Shown here: piece after piece, positions 57,486-64,000 of the stretch
How positions within the stretch are numbered: the first letter of the stretch is position 1
How the letters are laid out: each line of letters opens with the position of its first letter
Assembly: GCA_003971905.1 (NCBI GenBank)
Contig: RSEE01000031.1
Location: forward strand, 310,001-374,000
Reading direction: 5' to 3'
Length of the DNA stretch: 64,000 nt
DNA from: Moniliella sp. 'wahieum'
Lineage: Eukaryota; Basidiomycota; Moniliellomycetes; Moniliellales; Moniliellaceae
The notes under the pieces: generated by a model
Database searches by the model: none
The model's input: only the letters and a program-made list of their open reading frames with translations
Told to the model about the DNA's origin: nothing
Program-made: the position numbers and the translations under genes

Positions 57486-57526
57486 GATCGATTATCGATT
57501 AAATGTTGAACGTTAAACGTTAAACC
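57486..57526. repeat. Mixed heptad array: ATCGATT then AACGTTA
   Basis: Two ATCGATT units are followed, after a short spacer, by AACGTTA units. Confidence 0.85.
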
Positions 57527-58329
57527 CACTGCAGTGAAAACTTCTAGGCCTGGCGGGGAAAGGGGGCGGGCTGCGCGTGAATCACAAACTGAACAAGACA
57601 GCCTTTTGGGGGGTATGTAGATATCAGGCTGTTTGTCCAGGGCACTTGAAAAGGACTATGTATGGCTGCAATGCTTACCTCCCAGATCCTATGCGCCCTC
57701 CCCGCTTGTATCTCCGATCGTCCGTACCTAGATGCTTGATGTTGAAGCGCTAACGGTGCGGGCTTTTGAAGGTTTGAGATGCGCTGCTGAGCGCGCTGAG
57801 CCACCCTTTTGGGCTGGATCTTCAGACTTCAGAGCTTCAGAGCTTCAGCAGGCTTCAGACTTTCAGACCTTCATGCTCCCGTCTAGAGCTTCAGTTTGAG
57901 CGCTCGCGTGAGCGTTGAGTGGTTGAGGCCCTGAAGGGCCTGAGACATAAGGCCTAGAAACCTCTCGATCTGTTGCACCCCTCTCGCTCTCTCCCATTCA
58001 GATGTACTTTTGCGATGATGCATGATGAGCGCTCAGGCTGAGCACACATAATGTGGTGCACGCGCTACACACACACATGCTTGAAGCTTAAGCTGTGTTC
58101 CAGCCCATGATCCAGGCCCCTTTTCTCAGATCTCAGGGGCCTCAGACTCAGGCCTCAGGCCAGCCAGGCCCAAGGATGGTCCACACTCAAACACACTCAT
58201 TACAAGCATCGACGGTCAGGGTGTGTCGGGATATAGCGGAGTCGGAGTCCGGCCGTCACCGCATCGCCGTCATGCGTCGTGCCTGACTTGCTGTATAGCG
58301 GCGGGGATCAAGTGGATATTGATGCAGAT

Positions 58330-58361
58330 AATCGATAATCGATAACGCGTGACGCGTGACG
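58330..58361. repeat. Mixed heptad array: ATCGATA x2, ACGCGTG x2
   Basis: Four consecutive 7 bp units keep exact phase while the hexamer changes from ATCGAT to ACGCGT. Confidence 0.9.
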
Positions 58362-58726
58362 GTGCTGAGGCTCTCCACCTGTCTTTCGTCTTTTTTCAGT
58401 CTCTCTCAGATCTCAACGTCTCTTCATGAACAGAATATATAAAAGAGGCTCTTGTAAGATCCAAGGAAACCCAAAGCATATGTTGGGTGGCATATATACA
58501 TCTCAGACCTGACTCTCACATATAGGTCTGAGTCTCATACAGGCCAGCGCCTCAGGCCTGAGCCTCAGGCCTCAGGGGCCTCAAGCATCATGCATCATAC
58601 ACCATGGGCCTCAATCGCGCGCAATTCTCTCGACCTACAAGGGTACTACCTGGGTGTATTAGGGTTGGGCCTCTGGACCCCATATACATATGTGGGCCAC
58701 CGAAGATTCGCCTTTCCATGTAGGTC

Positions 58727-58916
58727 TTCAAGCTTCAAGCTTCAAGCTTCTCACTATCTATGCTATCGGCTAGTACACACCCTGTTCCGTATCAGTCTAA
58801 TACCACACGGTCCTCTTTTCAGTACAACGTATCCATATCACCGTAGCCGACGAGGTGAGACCGTCAAGGACAAAGTGAAAGGCTAGCTTCACAAGCTTCA
58901 AGCTTCAAGCTTCAAC
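58727..58916. repeat. Two AAGCTTC heptad arrays
   Basis: 58731-58750 and 58892-58916 each hold about three phased AAGCTTC units, 140 bp apart, in the same orientation. Confidence 0.85.
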
Positions 58917-59192
58917 CTGAGATCAGGTGTGTGGTGGTTATTGCACGTTTGTTGCACCACCCCGGGGAAAAGGTTGAGAGAAACAAAAACGCCAGCTCTG
59001 AAACAAGCGAGTCTCACCTAGAGTATATGGAAGACCAGAGAGCAGGCAGTTGTTGATGGGGTGTTGTCTTATTGCATTGCATAACATGAGCGATGAGCTA
59101 CAGATGCTGTGCGAGGAAAATCAGGAGGGAATATCGGAGTACACCGAAAAGGGATCCGGGTTTCGGCTACCGATGCCGCTACTTTCCAATGA

Positions 59193-59223
59193 ATAGTGAC
59201 TAGTGACTAGTGACGAGTGACTG
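59193..59223. repeat. ACTAGTG heptad array
   Basis: Three phased ACTAGTG units with edge variants (TAGTGAC, GAGTGAC). Confidence 0.85.
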
Positions 59224-60257
59224 GGGAGGCAGCACACCTATAGCAGTCCACGACTGAGTGGTCGCGGCTGTCGTCGTGAATATGGTTCTTCGGGCTACAG
59301 TAGAGTTCCGCGAATTGTGCGCTCCGGGTTGGTTACCGTCGCGTCTCCTTCTCCTCCTTTTTTTCTTCTTGCTGCATTCAAGGCTAGCGTCAGGAGCTTA
59401 CAAGAAGTTTTCTCTAACTGTTTCCGCCCAATACAGTGCAATCGTCCTTATTAGATCTGGTAGCGTAGGTATTCTTCTCAGTTTTTGGACAGCCGTGGTT
59501 TTCGCCCCAGCGCCCTAGCCCCCATTCTTTCAACAGCTTTGCGAATGATAAAACACAGTTAGACTTTTGTTGCCCGCAATGGAGAGAATGGGGATTTGAT
59601 ATTTTGGAAGGGTTTTTGAGGGTGCAATACCGACGTTTATCGGAGGGCCAAACAAAAACGGGGCCAATTGGTATATCCTGTGCGGGGACCACGGTGACGC
59701 GGTGAGAGAACTTGCGAATTTTGATGCTTACTGCCTGTGCAGGATGATGTCGATGATGCCTGATGCTACACAGAACGAAAAGAGCCTTTGATGGTTGAAA
59801 AACAAGGGGTCTGATATAAACAGGGCGGGGGGGTGTTTACTGGTGATGTCGTGAGTATATACTTAGCTCCTTTTGGAGTACGAAGAGTGCTCCGAATAAT
59901 GACGCATTGCGAGGACTCAGCACTCAAGGTTCAAGCTTCAAGCTTCCAGTGACATGCGAGTATTGAGATTGAATATTGAGTATTGAGTACCCAGGCTGAG
60001 AGTACTCACTGTGAATGACTCAGAGTGTCATGAAACATCATTTTGCAAGTGCGCATCAACGCCAATCATGTTGCGAAGTATATATATTGTTGAACGTTGA
60101 CTTCGATCCTCCGGCTCCCCGTCGGTAGACCAGGTTCGCCCCGGTTTCATATCGGCTTCCACGCTTGTGTCCCAGCGTGTCATTGGCCCTGTGTCTAGTC
60201 AGGCCTCCTATATAGATGCCTCTGTACCCACACACACCCAACTCTAGCTCTAATCCA

Positions 60258-60800
60258 TCACCTTCTCTTCATCCTTCTGCCCGTCCGGCTCCCTACTAGG
60301 CCAACATATATATTTTTGTCGCACCCGGGCCAGTCGCACGCAAACGGTCGCTGTCCCGAGTGGGTGCGCATGTGCAGTGCCAACCCCGTCGATTCGCCAA
60401 ACGCGGCGTGGCAGACACTACAGACAAAAACGGACGAAAGTTGGTGTGGGTCTGAAGGTGGCGTTGGAGCTTTTGCCGTTGCTTGAATTCACCCTCTTTG
60501 CCTTGTGCGGCACGCGAGCAACCGCGCCACTCACACCGGTATGAGCTCTTGCCGCTCCCAACATGTTCCTGACTGAGGTGGATGTTGAGCTGGTCGAGCG
60601 TGGCAAAGGATGCTTCACACGTCCCCCAGCAGCACGCATGTTTCTCCGTCTCTTCCTAACCGTGTGTGGGCGCGGCCGACACAACCACTCATCTCGCTTC
60701 AGGCTGAGGCCGCACCTCAAACCCGAGAGGCCTGAAATCGAGGTCTTCCGGCTGCGCTGAATCTGAAGAAAGATGATCGACGTTGCGTGTAGCGTGTTGG
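60258..60800 (-). CDS. C2H2 zinc-finger protein (hidden, partly broken)
   Basis: Not visible as one frame. After a probable intron (donor GTGCGG near 60718, acceptor GGTTAG near 60660) the minus strand reads EETEKHACCWGTCEASFATL and HLSQEH, a finger of the C-x4-C...H-x4-H type. A second finger (YRCEWRGC ... HLQTH) follows. After one T is restored near 60426 (T6 read as T5), a third follows (VCSVCHAAFGESTGLALHMR-TH). A fourth begins FACDWPGC but lacks its histidines before the stop at 60258, so it is truncated or continues in a missed exon. Spacing is reminiscent of PacC/GLI-like fingers. The upstream exon (PEDLDFRPLGFE) has no certain start codon. It is likely a transcription factor. Confidence 0.6.
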
Positions 60801-60867
60801 CCGTGGTGGAGAGTACCGGAAAGGTTGAGGCGAAGGCATATAGTTCTTCAATTCAATGAGAAAGCTC

Positions 60868-60965
60868 GTTCAACGTTCATCGATCATCGATCATGATCAA
60901 CGTTCAACTTTCAAACTGTATCTCACCGGTCGGGCCGGTCACTGGTCACATGTCACATGTCACAG
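60868..60965. repeat. Mixed heptad array: AACGTTC, ATCGATC, ATGATC, AACGTTC; then ACATGTC
   Basis: 60868-60908 is itself nearly palindromic, with AACGTTC units at both ends and two ATCGATC units inside. 60945-60965 holds two to three ACATGTC units. It lies just upstream of the zinc-finger gene. Confidence 0.85.
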
Positions 60966-61044
60966 CGCTTAAGCGCGTCCCGGTTACCCTGATTACCGGT
61001 TATTGGCTGGTTCCCCTTACCTTCCGGGCAGGTCCAAGTTTGGG

Positions 61045-61092
61045 TTTAACGACGTTTAACGTGTAACGCGGAACGTGTAACGTTTAACGTTT
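61045..61092. repeat. Irregular TTTAACGT/GTAACG repeat
   Basis: Degenerate AACGTTTA-like units with changing spacing. Related to, but less regular than, the heptad arrays. Confidence 0.6.
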
Positions 61093-61275
61093 ACAATTCG
61101 TCGGCTGGCATTGGCATTGGGGGGCTGGATGTTATATTGAGCAAGACAAGATGGGAATGGGAATGGGAATTTGGAAGGGGATGGGCGGGTAAAAACCGGT
61201 AACTCGCGTGTATGAACAGGTCACCGGCGGGGTTTGAGGCCGCAGGAAGCGTTGAAATCCAGGCACATGAATCAG

Positions 61276-61337
61276 ACCGGTAACCGGTAACCGGTAACAT
61301 GCAACAGGGTGTAATCGATAATCGATAATCGATAATC
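61276..61337. repeat. ACCGGTA x3 and ATCGATA x3 heptad arrays
   Basis: Two perfect three-unit arrays with different hexamers but the same A spacer lie 12-15 bp apart. Confidence 0.9.
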
Positions 61338-61659
61338 CGTCATCGGCGACATCTCGGTCCATTATGCAGTACGAGAAGGAGTGGGAAGGAAGGGCAACGT
61401 ATCAACCTTGGGTCGGATACGCACGAGTAACAACTCAATACTATGAGTCTGAACGTACTGAATACCCAGTTACTGAGTCGCAGTACCGTGAGTATATGCT
61501 GAGTAATAGTATTCTGCCCGAAGCTCCTTGCCTTCACTGCACTCTTGCCTAGCGGGACAACCTTTATTAATCAGCTGAGGACAACCGCATGTACCGTAGC
61601 TTTGTACCGTCTCCCGCGCTGACTGTCGTGCCAGGCACAGCGGTGGTAGCACGGCGATT

Positions 61660-61684
61660 GTCACATGTCACATGTCACATGTCA
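61660..61684. repeat. ACATGTC x3 heptad array
   Basis: Three phased units of the palindrome ACATGT plus C. Confidence 0.9.
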
Positions 61685-62016
61685 TCCATGGCATTCGCGG
61701 GTCGGGGCCAGAAACTACGACTAACCGCAGCGAGTGCACCCACGGGTTCCTGGCTGCTACTGTCCTTAGGCCTTACCAAGTGTGGTGGTGGTAAGCGCTA
61801 GGATGGGATCTGCACAACGCTGCTACCCCGTGGCCACTGTGCCTGGCGGTCCAGGGGCTCAGCGTTACCGCCAGAAACGAAACAGCAGAGATTTTTTGCA
61901 TGAAGCTCAGGCTGAGCGCTGATTGAAGCTTGAAGAAGGACTTCGGAGCTTGGAGCACTGAAGCTTTACTGAGCCCAAGCTTCACGATGCATGGTGCCCG
62001 TTATGCCTGGGAGTAC

Positions 62017-62054
62017 TACGCGTTACGCGTTACGCGTTACCTCACCGGTCACCG
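62017..62054. repeat. ACGCGTT x3 array followed by ACCGGTC
   Basis: Three perfect ACGCGTT units, then CTC and one ACCGGTC unit. Confidence 0.9.
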
Positions 62055-62059
62055 CTAAC

Positions 62060-63066
62060 CGGCGGTCATGCATCATGCACCCTGGCTGCTATGTAAGTCT
62101 GTGGGCATGCCGGCGTGTGTGCCTGAAAGTGTGCCTTGGTTCCAATGCGTCTCATCCGGTTCCTGAGCTGCCGGCAAGGCTGCGGAATCCAGCCCGCCTG
62201 GCCCGTGGTCCCCGTGGCTAGCTGACTGACTCGCCGCGCCGGATGCACTTCTAAAATTTCAGCTTATTCAGCTGCTGAATACTCAGCGATGGATGCTCGA
62301 TGGCCCGCGCACGGGGCCAGTGCTGCGCCAGACTGCCCCGCTGGGCCGTGGTTCTGTCATGATCTGATCGATGAAGCTGAAGAGTTTTTACATGATTTTT
62401 TTGATCATAGCCGACAGTCCATAGTCCATGGCAGTCGGTAGCCGACACCATTCACAACTCCTCCCATGCACCATGTGCGGTGTTCGAGTTCAAGGCCCGA
62501 TGCCCGGTGCCGATCGTCGGTGCACGCTCTGCTTCCTCCAAACATGCCTCGCGCACCCTCATCCATCCTGCATCACCCATTGTAGTCACTAGTCAGGCCC
62601 CTGCGCCTGATGTGCTGTGGGGCCGAGTAGGCGTAGAAGGTCCGAATAGGCTCGCCGCCTTGGTTTCTCATCCGACTCCCGTTCGCTTTGCTTTCTCCGT
62701 TGTACGCTCCTTCTTTTCACCACCACCTTTTCCCAGCCACTTTTCCCGCTGTCCCTTGCTCCCACATCCCACCGCCTCTCTCACCTGCGTATGCCCCTCT
62801 AGCCTCTGGCGCCCCCGAACGGCCCTGCTGCTCTCCCATCTTTTTCTGCGCCCGCCCTTTCCCACGCGCTCTCCCTTATCGCGTCGCCAGCTTGCACCGC
62901 ATCTTCTGCAGCGTCGGCCCTATAGCAGCACCTGCCCGCCTGTCTCAACTGCCTGCGTAACTTGGCACAGCCTCTGCTCCTAACCTGCCACCCGCTTGCG
63001 CATTCTTGCCTTTTTTCGCACTTCCACAGCCACACCATTTCAGTTTCCTGGCAGACCCATCCTCGC
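62060..63066. other. Probable promoter of the right-edge gene
   Basis: No supported gene. From about 62680 to 63060 the plus strand is strongly pyrimidine rich, typical of the leader of an expressed fungal gene. Confidence 0.45.
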
Positions 63067-64000
63067 ATGCCAGTCCCTGTGTCGAAGCCTGAGCCACGTA
63101 TGTCGACTGCTGTTACCAACCAGCCTTCTCCTACCCGTCTGCGCAACATGCCCCCTATGTACCCACCGATCCGCACAAGGACTCCAGTGTAAGTTACATT
63201 CTTAATCGTTTCGCACTGAGAGTACGAAATACTGATTGCTGAAATACTGATTGCTGACTTTTGGTTGTGCTCCCCCCTGGATCAAGATCCCGAGTACCTT
63301 ACCACCAAGATCTTCCGCCGCTCCCTTTTGGGACCCTCGCGTGAAACTGATCCTCAACAGTCGTCCACGCTGCGCACTGGCTTCTCATCGGTACGTTGAT
63401 TAAGATTGCTGATCCTGCGTATTGCATGATGCATGATCGATGATCCCTTGCTACGAGGTGTGGGCGAAGTACCTTCGCACTGCCATGCACAGCGTCCACG
63501 CCCGTGGCTCTTGTGGGAAGTGTGTTTGTGGCGCTCGTGTCTCGTTCACGCCGCCTGTGCCCGATGCGCAGGGGGTTCGAAGGAGATCGACCCCCTCTTG
63601 GCCTTTCACGCGCACCTACTGACCCAGTTGGCTGTACATATTATTTTTTGCTGGTCTTGGGTGTCCGTTTTCAACATTCAACGTTTAATGTCCTCTCATT
63701 CTCTCTCTGCTGGCCGATTCCTACTACCGCTCTCATTGCTCGCGCCCACCAGTCTGCCCACATGTTGCCGCGCGTACCGGATGCAGAATGGAACACTTCC
63801 GGTCCACGCCACCACGATCTGACCACCCCCCACAACACCGCTCCTGCACTTGGTTCGGTTCCGGCCCCCGCTTCCACTCCCACTTCCGCCGTTGCCCCGA
63901 ACAACATCTTCTTCCCCGTCGAAACCGCAATGCCTCCACCAGCACCGTCGGGCTCGCTGAACCAAGGGGGTACCTACTACCCGCCCCCACTGGACTATTC
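63067..64000 (+). CDS. 5' part of an unidentified gene, cut by the window edge
   Basis: ATG 63067 opens MPVPVSKPEPRMSTAVTNQP. An intron with donor GTAAGT at 63189 and a TGCTGAC branch ends at or near 63286. Another has donor GTACGT at 63391. A third probably has donor GTACAT near 63631 and acceptor CACCAG near 63752. Exon pieces such as EIDPLLAFHAHLLTQLA and, from 63763, MLPRVPDAEWN with a Pro/Ala/Ser-rich frame open to the edge look coding. Joining the exons needs one or two frame corrections. The family is unknown. Confidence 0.4.

Larger units (their letters stand above)
57540..60240. other. Gene-poor, repeat-rich zone
   Basis: 2.7 kb without a supported gene. It holds a 9 bp CAGAGCTT-type repeat (57825-57870), runs of TCAGGCCTC and CTCAGATCT (58125-58161, 58551-58582), and several heptad arrays (separate entries). 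Base composition looks more A/T rich than in the gene blocks, by eye. Confidence 0.6.

Noticed and set aside
57486-62054. Telomere or classical centromeric satellite
   Set aside because: No TTAGGG-type repeats, no long monomer, and arrays are only 2-4 units each. A centromere flank is possible but nothing here shows it.

Overview
The window is nuclear DNA of a fungus, most likely a basidiomycete and possibly Ustilaginomycotina-like (this placement is inferred from protein flavour and intron style, with no tree behind it). Introns are short (mostly 44-97 bp), usually GTRYGT...CTRAC...YAG. Genes are single-copy eukaryotic housekeeping genes on both strands. Promoters are pyrimidine-rich and there are no operons.

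Layout. 1-3.9 kb: a dispersed repeat and an unrecognised gene. 3.9-14.4 kb: a dense block with MAS2 (alpha-MPP), a hidden small gene with a mitochondrial-type leader, a CaM kinase, a YPK1-type AGC kinase, the kinetochore protein MTW1/MIS12, proteasome subunit beta-4 and a malate dehydrogenase ending in a peroxisomal signal. 15.3-16.3 kb: LINE remnants. 16.7-17.3 kb: RPS18. 18.5-22.8 kb: copper P1B-ATPase. 23-24.2 kb: the longest LINE remnant. 24.4-30.5 kb: an AMS2/SPT21-like regulator, a SIW14-type phosphatase and eIF3g (TIF35). 30.8-36.6 kb: dispersed repeats around CHS4/SKT5 and an intron-containing tRNA-Val. 37.6-50.9 kb: P4-ATPase flippase, SDR, phosphofructokinase and a SIS1-type J-protein. 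53.5-54.8 kb: PGK1. 54.8-64 kb: a gene-poor, repeat-rich zone holding a LINE copy, a hidden C2H2 zinc-finger gene, many 7-bp palindromic arrays, and the 5' part of a gene running off the right edge.

Almost every long conserved gene is interrupted by one-base frameshifts that are nearly always explained by a missing base in a homopolymer run. I read these as uncorrected long-read sequence errors, and describe each such gene as one locus spanning its broken frames.

The most unusual signal is a family of intergenic heptad arrays. Each 7-bp unit is a self-complementary hexamer of the form A-(4-bp palindrome)-T plus one spacer base, repeated two to four times. Many different hexamers are used, and different hexamers are sometimes joined in the same 7-bp phase. 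I know of no described element with this grammar.
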